The position numbers and the translations under genes are program-made. Below, piece after piece: positions 53,316-62,193 of a DNA stretch of 64,000 nt. The notes beneath the pieces were generated by a model, which was not told the DNA's origin, searched no databases, and was given only the letters and a program-made list of their open reading frames with translations. Location of the stretch: positions 1,426,001-1,490,000 of the forward strand of contig NZ_BAAAWO010000001.1 of the NCBI RefSeq assembly GCF_039535115.1. Reading direction: 5' to 3'. How positions within the stretch are numbered: the stretch's first letter is position 1; every line of letters begins with the position of its first letter. Source of the DNA: Paeniglutamicibacter sulfureus. GTDB taxonomy: Bacteria > Actinomycetota > Actinomycetes > Actinomycetales > Micrococcaceae.

Positions 53316-53720
53316 CTATTTCCCCCAGAAAAAAGTTGTATGGCCCAGAAAGGCAGGCTTATTCGTCGAGAGAATTAATCCCGTGAACATGCTGACAATA
53401 TCAACCTCGAACGCCGACCCATAAATATTGCCTCCCTGAAACTAGTTTTAATCATTCCCACGACCACCCGATTGTCGTTGCATCTACCGGCCGCCTTAAG
53501 ACCACTCACCAGAGTGGACAACGAATTTGCCTGTCATTTCGCGAAACTCTGCCAGAGTAAGTATAGGCATTCTCCTTTGCGTGCGCGTGACAGACATCAC
53601 CAATATTACGAATCGATATATGGCAGGACAGAGCTCTTGGACGTAATGTGGGGAGGCCGATTCTCCGCATGGGCCAACATATACAGAGCACCTCAGATTC
53701 CTCCCGCTAGGCTTGATCCC
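53316..53720. other. Divergent region between pglF and the methyltransferase gene
   Basis: 405 bases. The plus-strand frame of the methyltransferase is open back to 53472, but its first 83 codons lack homology-like character and a ribosome site, so they are treated as leader. Promoters for both genes are expected here. Confidence 0.55.
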
Positions 53721-54971
53721 ATGGCAAATCAAAGCTCTGAAGCCGCAGCATCCCAACTGGCAATCCTATTGACACCCCAGGGGTGGGACCTTCTGAACTC
53801 AGTTGACCCGTCCGCCGCCGGAACGAAGGAAGCGGCACTGAATCTCAATCTGTCTCTGCGCAAGGACGGACATCCAGTGGAATTGGTGACGGCGGTGGTC
53901 CAGCAGGCCCAGCTTCGTTCCAAGGCCCGAACCAAGTTCGGCCCCTTCGCCGACCGCATGGTCTTCACCCCGGCCGGCCTGGAACAGGCAACGCGGCTCA
54001 AGCTCGCAGGACTCCATGCCCAGCGCTTCACCCGCGCCGGGATCAAGAAGGTAGCCGACCTGGGTTGCGGCATCGGCGCCGATTCGCTCGCGCTTGCCAG
54101 CGCCGAACTCGAGGTGACCGCCGTGGAGATGGACGAAACCACCGCGGCCGCTGCCACCCTGAATCTCATGCCGTGGCCTACCGCCACCGTCGTCAATGCC
54201 GACGCGACCACCTTCGATCTGACGGGTTTTGACGGGGTGTGGCTCGACCCGGCGCGGCGCACCACCGATACATCCGGCACCTCGCGGATCTTCGATCCGG
54301 AGGCCTTCAGCCCGCCCCTGTCGTTCGTCGAATCGCTGGCCGACCGCGGTCTGGCCGTAGGCGTGAAGATGGGCCCAGGACTGCCACACGACGCGGTGCC
54401 GGCCAATTGCGAGGTCCAATGGGTTTCGATAAACGGGGACGTCACGGAGGCCGCACTCTGGTTCGGCCCGCTCGCCCGCCCCGGGATCCGCCGCGCTGCC
54501 CTGATCATCGCCGCGCACGGTGCCACCGAGCTGACCAGTCCGGTGGACTTCGATCCGGATGCGGCCCTGCGCGGCGACGTGCCCGTGGGCGAAATCGATT
54601 CTTACATTTATGAACCTGACGGCGCCGTGATCCGCGCCGGACTCATTGACGAATTACTCAAGACCAGCGGTGGGCACCTGATCGATCCGCGCATCGCTTA
54701 TTTCAGCACCGCGGAGCCCGTTGAAACCCCGCTGGCCAAGGCCTACAAGGTTCTTGCCGTCCGGCCCTACCACGTGAAGAACCTCCGAGCTTGGGTCAAG
54801 GCCGAAAAGATCGGCGTGCTGGACATCAAGAAACGCGGCATGGATGTCACGCCGGAGGAACTGCGCAAGATCCTGCTGGCAGGGACAGGGCGCGATGCCA
54901 AGAACAAGGCGACCCTGATCCTCACCCGGGTCGGCGATCAGCGTTACGCCATTGAGGTCGAGCCCGTGTAG
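53721..54971 (+). CDS. Class I SAM-dependent methyltransferase with THUMP-like domain
   Basis: Protein of 416 residues from ATG 53721 (MANQSSEAAASQLAILLTPQ). SAM-binding motif I is VADLGCGIGADSLALASAEL (about 112-131), followed by an acidic motif II (TAVEMDETT) and a DPARRT motif (VWLDPARRTTDTSG) in the catalytic position. The C-terminal THUMP-like region ends YHVKNLRAWVKAEKIGVLDI then KKRGMDVTPEELRKILLAG. This family is common in actinobacteria and probably modifies RNA, but the substrate is not established. It stands alone before the ligase gene. GC-rich, core-genome composition. Confidence 0.85.
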   Translation: MANQSSEAAASQLAILLTPQGWDLLNSVDPSAAGTKEAALNLNLSLRKDGHPVELVTAVVQQAQLRSKARTKFGPFADRMVFTPAGLEQATRLKLAGLHAQRFTRAGIKKVADLGCGIGADSLALASAELEVTAVEMDETTAAAATLNLMPWPTATVVNADATTFDLTGFDGVWLDPARRTTDTSGTSRIFDPEAFSPPLSFVESLADRGLAVGVKMGPGLPHDAVPANCEVQWVSINGDVTEAALWFGPLARPGIRRAALIIAAHGATELTSPVDFDPDAALRGDVPVGEIDSYIYEPDGAVIRAGLIDELLKTSGGHLIDPRIAYFSTAEPVETPLAKAYKVLAVRPYHVKNLRAWVKAEKIGVLDIKKRGMDVTPEELRKILLAGTGRDAKNKATLILTRVGDQRYAIEVEPV

Positions 54972-55112
54972 GAGGTGTGTGCGCACGAGCACCCCTTGAT
55001 CCACAAAACTACCGGCGAGCCCCGACGGTCGCATCAAACGCGCCATTACGCTCGATAGACTGTGCAGTAACAACATATTGGCGTGATTCGCCGCATAAGA
55101 CATGGAGGCCCG

Positions 55113-56255
55113 ATGCAGATAGATTTCGCATCATCACGCCAGTCCACCCTTGGTGTGGAATGGGAAGTTGCATTGGTGGATCGGCATACCTCCGATCTGC
55201 GGTCGGTAGCCGAGGAAGTGCTGGCCGAATTGAACCTCCGCCACGGTTCGCTTGCCATCGACGAGGAACATCCCCATGTGAAGCAGGAGCTGCTCCTGAA
55301 CACCGTGGAGATCGTTACCGGTGTTTGCGAAACCGTGGCACAGGCCAAGGCCCAACTACACGAGAACCTGGTGGCGGTCCGCGAGGTCACCGATCCGATG
55401 GATGTCGACCTGTACTGCGCAGGTTCCCACCCGTTCGCACCTCCGAAGCTGCAGCCGGTCACCGACAAGGACCGCTACGCCAAGATGATCGACCGCACCC
55501 AGTGGTGGGGCCAGCAGATGGTGATCTACGGGGTTCACGTGCATGTCGGCCTTGACTCCCGGGCCAAGGCCCTGCCGATCGTTGACGGGCTCATCAACTA
55601 CCAGGCGCACTTCCAGGCATTGTCTGCTTCCAGCCCCTTCTGGGGTGGGGAAGACACCGGCTATGCCTCGCACCGCGCCTTGATGTTCCAGCAGCTTCCC
55701 ACCGCCGGCATCCCGTACCACTTCCCGAGCTGGGACCAATACGAGTCATACGTCGCCGACATGTTGCACACCGGCGTCATTGACGACATCTCGGAAATCC
55801 GCTGGGATGTGCGCCCGGTCCCGCGCTTCGGGACTGTCGAAATGCGCATCTCCGACGGGCTCTCCTCGCTGCAGGACATCGGTGCCATAGCCGCGCTCAC
55901 GCAATGCCTCGTGGATGACATGTCCACCACGCTGGACAACGGTGGCACCATCCCCGTCATGCCTCCTTGGTACCGGGTTGAAAACAAGTGGCGCGCCGCC
56001 CGCTACGGCATGGAGGCCATCATCATCCTCAACGCCGCCGGGGATGAAATGCTCGTCACCGAGCATTTGCTCCTGGAGCTCGTCCGGCTGGCGCCCGTAG
56101 CGGAAAAGCTTGGCTGCAGTGCCGAGCTGGCGGATGTTGAACGCATCATCAAGGGCGGAGCCGGCTACCAGTGGCAGCACAAGATCGCCTCCGCCCACAA
56201 CGGCAACCTGCGTGAAGTCGTCAAGGACAACGTACGCCGTATGCACCTGGCCTAA
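55113..56255 (+). CDS. YbdK-type carboxylate-amine ligase (glutamate-cysteine ligase family 2)
   Basis: Enzyme of 380 residues from ATG 55113, with GGAGG eight bases upstream; the frame extension to 55083 is rejected. GCS2 family signatures: LGVEWEVALVDRHTSDLRSV at the start, QELLLNTVEIVTGVCETVAQ, the metal/substrate histidines in MVIYGVHVHVGLDSR, FPSWDQYESYVADM, and EIRWDVRPVPRFGTVEMRIS. The family joins glutamate to cysteine or similar amines with ATP. In mycothiol-producing actinobacteria its physiological role is unsettled. A strong terminator follows at 56278. Confidence 0.88.
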   Translation: MQIDFASSRQSTLGVEWEVALVDRHTSDLRSVAEEVLAELNLRHGSLAIDEEHPHVKQELLLNTVEIVTGVCETVAQAKAQLHENLVAVREVTDPMDVDLYCAGSHPFAPPKLQPVTDKDRYAKMIDRTQWWGQQMVIYGVHVHVGLDSRAKALPIVDGLINYQAHFQALSASSPFWGGEDTGYASHRALMFQQLPTAGIPYHFPSWDQYESYVADMLHTGVIDDISEIRWDVRPVPRFGTVEMRISDGLSSLQDIGAIAALTQCLVDDMSTTLDNGGTIPVMPPWYRVENKWRAARYGMEAIIILNAAGDEMLVTEHLLLELVRLAPVAEKLGCSAELADVERIIKGGAGYQWQHKIASAHNGNLREVVKDNVRRMHLA

Positions 56256-56277
56256 GGCAAAGCAATAGGGCACCTAA

Positions 56278-56317
56278 GCGAAAGGGTGGATGGGACCATT
56301 CCCATCCACCCTTTCGC
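56278..56317. terminator. Bidirectional intrinsic terminator
   Basis: Perfect 17-base arms (56278-56294 and 56301-56317) with a six-base loop ACCATT. It separates the plus-strand ligase from the minus-strand tsaD. Confidence 0.92.
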
Positions 56318-56331
56318 ATTCCCGGCCGTTT

Positions 56332-57405
56332 CTAGTTGGCCAATGAAATCAAACTCACCGGTTGCCCGGAGTCCGTGGAGAATCCCAGCCCGGTCGGCAG
56401 GACCTGGTCCGCAACCAGCTGGGCGCCTAGGGCCGCGACCATGGCGCCGTTGTCGGTGCACAGGTTACGCGGTGGCACACGCAGGGCGATCCCAGCCGAG
56501 GCACAGCGCACAGCCAGCAGCTCGCGCAATCGCGAATTGGCAGCCACCCCGCCGCCCAGTAAAAGGTTCGTCAATCCGTGTTCCTGACAGGCACGAACCG
56601 CCTTGGACGTGATCACGTCCACCACGGCTTCCTGGAAGCTCGCGGCAATGTCGGCGACCGGAACCTCCTCGCCGCGCTTTTGGTACTGCTCGACGCAGCG
56701 TGCAACGGCTGTCTTCAGTCCGGAGAAGGAAAAGTCATGGCGGTGCTTTCCCGGCTCTTCTTCCGTTCCAATGAACTTGGGCAACGTCAGACCGCGCGGA
56801 AAGCGGATGGCCTTCGGGTCGCCTTCCTTGGCAATCCGCTCAATGACCGGTCCGCCCGGGTATCCCAGTCCCAGCAGTCGGGCGACCTTGTCGTAGGCCT
56901 CCCCTGCTGCGTCGTCGATGGTTGCACCCAGCAGGCGCACGTCAGAAGTCAGTGAATTGACCTGCAGGATTTCGGTGTGGCCGCCGGACACCAGCAGCGC
57001 ACCGAGGTTTTCGGGCAGCTTCCCCCCATCAAGAATGCCGACTCCCACATGCGCGACCAGGTGGTTGATTCCATAGAGGGGTTTGCCCGTGGCCAGGGCC
57101 AGTGCCTTGGCCGCCGAGACTCCTACCATCAATGCTCCGGATAATCCCGGGCCGCTGGTCACCGCTATCGCGTCGATCTCGTCCAGGGTCACACCGGCTT
57201 CCTTCAGCGCGGAATCGAGCGTCGGGACAAAGGCATCAAGGTGCGCCCGGGAAGCAATTTCCGGAATGACACCACCGAAGCGCACGTGTTCCTCCATGGA
57301 GGAGGCCACTGCATTGACCAAGAGGTCGGTTCCACGCACGATACCCACCCCGGTTTCATCACAGGAGGATTCAATGCCAATAACAAGCGGTGCAGAAAGG
57401 GACAT
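56332..57405 (-). CDS. tsaD: tRNA N6-adenosine threonylcarbamoyltransferase TsaD
   Basis: Catalytic subunit of the t6A complex, 357 residues. The ASKHA fold opens with [20 protein letters not shown]; the metal-binding motif HxxxH is in [33 protein letters not shown], and near the end [20 protein letters not shown] and [13 protein letters not shown], complete the family pattern. It transfers the threonylcarbamoyl group to A37 of ANN-decoding tRNAs together with TsaB and TsaE, encoded upstream in the same direction. Length is normal. Confidence 0.97.
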   Translation of the reverse strand: MSLSAPLVIGIESSCDETGVGIVRGTDLLVNAVASSMEEHVRFGGVIPEIASRAHLDAFVPTLDSALKEAGVTLDEIDAIAVTSGPGLSGALMVGVSAAKALALATGKPLYGINHLVAHVGVGILDGGKLPENLGALLVSGGHTEILQVNSLTSDVRLLGATIDDAAGEAYDKVARLLGLGYPGGPVIERIAKEGDPKAIRFPRGLTLPKFIGTEEEPGKHRHDFSFSGLKTAVARCVEQYQKRGEEVPVADIAASFQEAVVDVITSKAVRACQEHGLTNLLLGGGVAANSRLRELLAVRCASAGIALRVPPRNLCTDNGAMVAALGAQLVADQVLPTGLGFSTDSGQPVSLISLAN

Positions 57406-57505
57406 AAGACCAATTTTAGGTGTCTCACCCCGGTTTGGGCGAAGCGGGTCAATTGGATGGCTGGAAGACCGGCGGGCTTACCCGCAGTTCCCCCTTAAGA
57501 TTCGC

Positions 57506-57991
57506 TCAATTAGCCAGGATCAGCACCTTGCGCATGATCACCGCATCGACGCCGTCGCGGTAGTAACGGGGCCTGCGGTGGATGGCGTCGAAGCCGTGTC
57601 GCTCGTAGAGACCACGGGCTCGGGGGTTGTCCGCGCGGACCTCCAACAAGAGGTCTGTGGCGCTGCGCTCGATCGCCGTATCGATCATCAGACGCAAAAG
57701 GTACGTGCCGATCCCCCGGCCCTCGTAATCCGGGGCCACGGCAATGGTCTGCACATCGGCCAGTGGCAGGACGCACATCAGTCCGCAATAGGCAACGATC
57801 TTCCCTGCATCCTGCACCACCCAATAATTCCGGGTTGCTGTCTGCTCCAGCTCGCCGACAAACATGTCCTGCGGCCAGGCGTCTATCGGGAAAAGTGCCT
57901 TCTCCATTTCCCAGACCTCGGCCACATCAGCCATGACCATGGCCCGGGTCTCCAAGCCCGCCGGAGTGGGGAATGCTTCTTTCGGGTTCAC
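57506..57991 (-). CDS. rimI: Ribosomal protein S18-alanine N-acetyltransferase RimI
   Basis: GNAT-fold acetyltransferase of 161 residues. Start ATG 57991 overlaps the tsaB stop by four bases. N-terminal RAMVMADVAEVWEMEKALFP, CoA-binding motif AVAPDYEGRGIGTYLLRLMI, and the family C-terminal NPRARGLYERHGFDAIHRRP then YYRDGVDAVIM. RimI acetylates the N-terminal Ala of S18; in many bacteria it is encoded beside tsaB and tsaD, as here. Confidence 0.93.
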   Translation of the reverse strand: MNPKEAFPTPAGLETRAMVMADVAEVWEMEKALFPIDAWPQDMFVGELEQTATRNYWVVQDAGKIVAYCGLMCVLPLADVQTIAVAPDYEGRGIGTYLLRLMIDTAIERSATDLLLEVRADNPRARGLYERHGFDAIHRRPRYYRDGVDAVIMRKVLILAN

Positions 57992-58659
57992 AGCAGTTTC
58001 CCCTTCATGACCGCGGGGACCTTTGCATCGGACTCGCGCAGGTAAAGCGGTTCGGTCCCCAGAAGCGTTTCTCCGGCGGACAGGATGCGAAGGGCACGGG
58101 TGCCCAGTGGCACTGCACCGGGGTGGGCGTGCTCGAATCCGGGGACGACATCCGCTCCCACGGTTGCCAGGCGCTCGGCATAAAGTCCTGCGCCGGCCCC
58201 GTACACCGGACTAGCAGGAAGTTCCTCGGCGACGCTCACGTGCGGTCCCTCAAGCAGGACCCCGGTCTTGTCATAGCGCGCCCAGTACAGTTCCTTGCGC
58301 CGAGCATCAATGGCAACGGTGAAGTTGTCTGACGGCTCCTGCGCCACGGCATCCAGGGCAATGGCGTCCAGACTCATCACTCCGTGGACAGGGATCCCCC
58401 ATACAAAGCCCAGCGTCCGGGCGGTGGCCAGCCCCACGCGCAGCCCGGTGAAGGGTCCGGGTCCAACACCTACGGCAATAGCTTCCGGTGTTCGGCCGCC
58501 GGCCTGATCGAGCAGGGACTCGATGGCGGGGGCCAATACCTCGGAGTGGTCGTTGCCCACGTTTGAGGTGAAGGAGCCCAACACCTCTACGGTGTCGCCC
58601 TCGGATTCCAGCAAGGCTGCGGAGGCGTTCGCCGAAGTGTCAATGGCCAATAGAAGCAT
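57988..58659 (-). CDS. tsaB: t6A biosynthesis protein TsaB
   Basis: Protein of 223 residues, a TsaD paralogue without catalytic metal ligands. N-terminal LLLAIDTSANASAALLESEG, DHSEVLAPAIESLLDQAGGR and the signature GVGPGPFTGLRVGLATARTL. It scaffolds TsaD and TsaE in the t6A complex. It lies between tsaE and rimI. The C-terminal half is shortened relative to some family members, which is usual in actinobacteria. Confidence 0.94.
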   Translation of the reverse strand: MLLLAIDTSANASAALLESEGDTVEVLGSFTSNVGNDHSEVLAPAIESLLDQAGGRTPEAIAVGVGPGPFTGLRVGLATARTLGFVWGIPVHGVMSLDAIALDAVAQEPSDNFTVAIDARRKELYWARYDKTGVLLEGPHVSVAEELPASPVYGAGAGLYAERLATVGADVVPGFEHAHPGAVPLGTRALRILSAGETLLGTEPLYLRESDAKVPAVMKGKLL

Positions 58660-58680
58660 GTGTGCGGTTCCCCTGTTGTT

Positions 58681-59229
58681 CTAGCGGTCGAAGTCGGTCA
58701 GTAACGTGGCAAGCCCGGGATCGTTCTCCCAGCGCGGGCCATATGCTGCGATCCGGATGGTGCGCGGCTCGTCATCCTCGCCCTCATTGAAGTCGAAGAC
58801 CAGGTCTTCGTGGACTTCGGCAGATCCAGGACGCAGCAGGACGATTTCAAGCCTGGAATCGCTGAGCTGCTCCACCTTGCCCGCACCCCACTCCACCACT
58901 GTGACGGATTGGCCCATGCTCGCTTCCAGATCCAAGTCATCGAGTTCAGCGGCACTGTCCAACCGATAGGCATCAACATGCACCAGATCCGGGCCGTGAC
59001 CCAGGGCGGGGTGGATGCGGGAAATCACGAAGGTTGGCGAGATGATTCCCTCACGTACCCCCATTCCCAGACCTAGTCCCTGGGTGAAAGTGGTCTTTCC
59101 TGCACCGAGCTCGCCGGTGAGGATCACCAGATCCCCGGCGCGCATGATCTCTCCGAGCCGGTGAGCGAAGTCGCGGGTCTCGGCAATATCGCCTACCTCA
59201 AGCTCGGCGGCAATCGATGCATCATTCAC
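58681..59229 (-). CDS. tsaE: t6A biosynthesis ATPase TsaE
   Basis: P-loop ATPase of 182 residues from GTG 59229 (VNDASIAAELEVGDIAETRD), overlapping the alr stop by eight bases; the frame upstream is alr shadow. Walker A LTGELGAGKTTFTQGLGLGM, switch region ISPTFVISRIHPALGHGPDL, and HVDAYRLDSAAELDDLDLEA followed by VTVVEWGAGKVEQL. TsaE binds the TsaB-TsaD complex and resets it after each cycle. Operon order alr-tsaE-tsaB-rimI-tsaD. Confidence 0.94.
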   Translation of the reverse strand: MNDASIAAELEVGDIAETRDFAHRLGEIMRAGDLVILTGELGAGKTTFTQGLGLGMGVREGIISPTFVISRIHPALGHGPDLVHVDAYRLDSAAELDDLDLEASMGQSVTVVEWGAGKVEQLSDSRLEIVLLRPGSAEVHEDLVFDFNEGEDDEPRTIRIAAYGPRWENDPGLATLLTDFDR

Positions 59230-60424
59230 CGGACTCTCCCCAAGTGCCCTCCACCAGTCGGCGCGGAACGCGGGGTGAGATACGGGTGACGATTTCATAG
59301 TTGATGGTCCCCGCAGCATCTGCCCAATCGGTCGCGCTGGGGCCGCCCTCGCCAAAGAGGATGACCTCGGAACCCAGGATTTCGGCCACGTCTATATCCG
59401 GGCCCAGGTCCACCACGAATTGGTCCATGGCAATGGTGCCGCGCACCAGGTAGGTCTTGCCGTTGATGCTCACCGGTGCGTTGGAGGCAGAACGCGGAAT
59501 GCCGTCCGCGTAGCCCATCGGGACCAGGCCCAGGTAGGTTTCCCTGTCCGTGTGGTACCGCAATCCATAGCCCACGCCCTGCCCGGCCGGCACCTTCTTC
59601 ACGTTCGCGATCCGGCTGACCAACGTCATTGCCGGGCGCAGCCCGTACCGTGCCGGTTCTTCGCCGGCGAAGGGGCTTAGCCCGTACAGGCCCAGTCCAA
59701 GCCTGACCATGTCGTAATGCGCGTCGGGACGCGTCAGGATTGCCGGTGTGTTGGCAATGTGCCGCACCTCAAGGTCAAACCCGGCATCCTCGGCCAGGGC
59801 CACCGCCTGGTTGAATGCTTCCAATTGTTCGTCGGTTTCCGGGCGTTCGGGTTCGTCGGCCACCGCCAGGTGGGAGAAGACACCCACCACGCGCATCAGG
59901 CCTTCATCCTGGAAGCTGGCGGCCCGCCCCAACAGCTGCTCCCATTGGTCGGGCGTGCAGCCGTTGCGGCCAAGCCCGGTATCGATCTTTAGGTGCACGC
60001 GTGCGGGCTGCGCGGCGGCCTGTGCCGCGCGGGCCACATGCTCCAGTTCCCAGCCGGATACGGCCAAGTCGAGATTTGCCGCAATGGCCGCTTCGAACGG
60101 GGTTCCCTCGGTGTGCAGCCAAGCCATCAACTGGGAGTCCAGCCCCGCCTCGCGCAATTTCAGGGCCTCGGTGACATGGGCACAACCCAGCCATGTCGCC
60201 CCGGCCTGCACGGCCGCACGTCCCACGGCCACCGCTCCATGTCCGTAGCCGTCTGCCTTGACGACTGCCATGACCTCGGCAGGGGCCACGAGCTCGGCGA
60301 CGCGCTTTACGTTTTCACGAATATTGGCCAGATCGATGATGGCCCGCCGTTCCCAGGTGGACGTCGTTGTCTCATCCTGGGTGTGGGTCGGCTTTTCGGT
60401 CTGTTCGGTTGATTGTGCACTCAC
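59222..60424 (-). CDS. alr: Alanine racemase Alr
   Basis: PLP-dependent racemase of 400 residues supplying D-alanine for peptidoglycan. The catalytic Lys is in VMAVVKADGYGHGAVAVGRA, and the second catalytic residue Tyr is in VGYGLRYHTDRETYLGLVPM. ERRAIIDLANIRENVKRVAE opens the TIM barrel; KTYLVRGTIAMDQFVVDLGP is in the C-terminal beta domain. About 20 N-terminal residues are a Gln/Thr-rich extension; a later start is possible. First gene of the tsa block. Confidence 0.96.
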   Translation of the reverse strand: MSAQSTEQTEKPTHTQDETTTSTWERRAIIDLANIRENVKRVAELVAPAEVMAVVKADGYGHGAVAVGRAAVQAGATWLGCAHVTEALKLREAGLDSQLMAWLHTEGTPFEAAIAANLDLAVSGWELEHVARAAQAAAQPARVHLKIDTGLGRNGCTPDQWEQLLGRAASFQDEGLMRVVGVFSHLAVADEPERPETDEQLEAFNQAVALAEDAGFDLEVRHIANTPAILTRPDAHYDMVRLGLGLYGLSPFAGEEPARYGLRPAMTLVSRIANVKKVPAGQGVGYGLRYHTDRETYLGLVPMGYADGIPRSASNAPVSINGKTYLVRGTIAMDQFVVDLGPDIDVAEILGSEVILFGEGGPSATDWADAAGTINYEIVTRISPRVPRRLVEGTWGESGE

Positions 60425-60509
60425 CCATCCATCATCCCACTTTCCCCTTGGCGCCCGCTCAAGGCCACGCCACCCACGCCACCGCTCCTGCAGTACTGTG
60501 CCGGAAAAG

Positions 60510-60557
60510 ACGAAGCACCGGTGACCTGATCATGGGATCGGGTCACCGGTGCTTCGT
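60510..60557 (-). terminator. Intrinsic terminator downstream of mscL
   Basis: Arms 60510-60526 and 60541-60557 (ACGAAGCACCGGTGACC and its complement), 14-base loop, 33 bases past the mscL stop. It separates mscL from alr. Confidence 0.88.
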
Positions 60558-60589
60558 AATGGACGGACCCGAAAGGGTCCGCAGTGGAT

Positions 60590-60991
60590 TTACAGGGTTC
60601 GGTTGGTGCGGAGCTCGTCGCGGATCTCGGCCAGCAGCGCAAGCTGCGGATCGAGCTCTTCGGCGGGTTCTTCAACGCCAAGGCGGGCCTGGCGCCGTTC
60701 CTCGAGGTGCTTCATCGGCACCACGACAAAGAAGTAAATGGCTGCAGCAATGAGGATGAAGTTCACCAGAACGGTCAGGAACGCACCGATCTTGATGGCC
60801 ACACCGGCACCGAGCGTGATAACCAGGAAGTTATCGAAGTTCGGCGAACCGACCAATGCTGCGATCAATGGCATGAGAATGAACTCAACCAATGCTGTGA
60901 CTACGGCGCCAAAAGCAGCACCGATGACAACGGCTACGGCAAGGTCAACGACATTGCCCTTCATGATAAATTCTTTGAATCCCTTGAGCAT
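60590..60991 (-). CDS. mscL: Large-conductance mechanosensitive channel MscL
   Basis: Channel protein of 133 residues from ATG 60991 (MLKGFKEFIMKGNVVDLAVA); the upstream open codons are leader. The amphipathic N-helix and pore span (VVDLAVAVVIGAAFGAVVTA) form the gate, the second span is VNFILIAAAIYFFVVVP, and a C-terminal helical bundle follows (EERRQARLGVEEPAEELDPQ). It opens under membrane tension to release osmolytes. Single-gene unit with terminator. Confidence 0.96.
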   Translation of the reverse strand: MLKGFKEFIMKGNVVDLAVAVVIGAAFGAVVTALVEFILMPLIAALVGSPNFDNFLVITLGAGVAIKIGAFLTVLVNFILIAAAIYFFVVVPMKHLEERRQARLGVEEPAEELDPQLALLAEIRDELRTNRTL

Positions 60992-61085
60992 GTGCCCAGC
61001 TTTACACACAATCGCAGTGGTCAAAAGGCACGGCGCGGAAATTTTATGGGAAATTATCGATACGTTCACCCAAAAAATTCGGGTA

Positions 61086-62045
61086 TCAGATCTTGCGAAG
61101 CAGCATCCTGCGGATCGAATGGTCCGCCGATTTGCTCAACACCAGCTGTGCGCGGCCACGCGTGGGAATGACGTTTTCCCTCAGGTTCGGCTCGTTAATC
61201 CGTTTCCAGATTCCGTGCGCGGTTTCCCTGGCTTCCTCGTCGCTCAGCGATGCATAGCGGTGGAAGTAGGAAGCGGGGTCCGAGAACGCGCCGGAGCGCA
61301 GCTTCATGAAGCGGCGGATGTACCACTCCTCGATATCGGACGTTCTCGCGTCAACGTAAACGGAGAAATCAAAGAAATCACTCAATGCCAGGCCGGCGGT
61401 GCCGTCCGTGCGTGCACGGGCGGGCTGCAACACGTTCAGCCCCTCCACGATCAGCACCTGGGGAGAGCGCACCACGACTTCCTTGCCCGGCACGATGTCA
61501 TAGGTAAGGTGCGAATACCAAGGGGCGCGCACCTCCGGTGCGCCGGACTTCACTTCGGAAACAAATCGCAACAGGCGACGACGGTCATAGGATTCCGGGA
61601 ATCCCTTGCGGTGCATGATGCCGCGTTTTTCCAGATCGACGTTCGGATATAGGAAGCCGTCGGTCGTAATCAACTGCACATCGGGGGTGTCCGGCCAGCG
61701 ACGCAACAATTCCTGCAGCACACGGGCGGTCGTGGACTTTCCCACGGCCACGGAACCGGCCACGCCAATGACAAAGGGAGTGCGCCGGGTGCTCTCCCCC
61801 AGGAAGGTGTTGGTCGCCTGGTGCAGCGAGGCAGAGCCCTGGACATAGAGGTTGAGCAGGCGCGAGAGCGGAAGATAGACCTCACGCACCTCGGCGAGGT
61901 TCAGCTGCTCTCCCAGACCGCTGAGGCGGCGCAGGTCCGCTTCATCCAAGGGTTGCTTGAGTTCGTTGGACAGCCTTGCCCAGGTTTGGCGGTCCAATTC
62001 GACGAAGGGTGTAGCACTGTAGTCGACCGCACGCTGTCCATTCAC
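61086..62045 (-). CDS. coaA: Type I pantothenate kinase CoaA
   Basis: Kinase of 319 residues that phosphorylates pantothenate, the first step of CoA synthesis. Start GTG 62045 ([20 protein letters not shown]) gives the usual length; the frame stays open to 62195 but the extra residues are not family-like. Walker [21 protein letters not shown], the DGFLYPN region ([20 protein letters not shown]), [12 protein letters not shown], and [20 protein letters not shown] with the substrate-binding residues. Divergent from glmS. Confidence 0.95.
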   Translation of the reverse strand: MNGQRAVDYSATPFVELDRQTWARLSNELKQPLDEADLRRLSGLGEQLNLAEVREVYLPLSRLLNLYVQGSASLHQATNTFLGESTRRTPFVIGVAGSVAVGKSTTARVLQELLRRWPDTPDVQLITTDGFLYPNVDLEKRGIMHRKGFPESYDRRRLLRFVSEVKSGAPEVRAPWYSHLTYDIVPGKEVVVRSPQVLIVEGLNVLQPARARTDGTAGLALSDFFDFSVYVDARTSDIEEWYIRRFMKLRSGAFSDPASYFHRYASLSDEEARETAHGIWKRINEPNLRENVIPTRGRAQLVLSKSADHSIRRMLLRKI

Positions 62046-62193
62046 GCCTTGAATTGTGCCAACAATCCTCCCGTATTCCCAAACTTCACCTTTTGGCCAT
62101 ACTTTGGACGCGTGGGCATGCACACATATTTTTAAGACCAGCCGACAGCGCAAATGAACCGAGGGACTTGCGCGGCACGGTAATCTTTTTTGC
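62046..62193. other. Divergent promoter region coaA / glmS
   Basis: 148 bases between the chosen starts. A T-rich stretch (TCTTTTTTGC) precedes the glmS ATG. No glmS ribozyme-type leader of known form can be fitted in this short space. Confidence 0.5.

Noticed and set aside
53472..53720. Longer N-terminus for the methyltransferase
   Set aside because: The first 83 codons lack family similarity; MANQSSEAA at 53721 fits the usual length.
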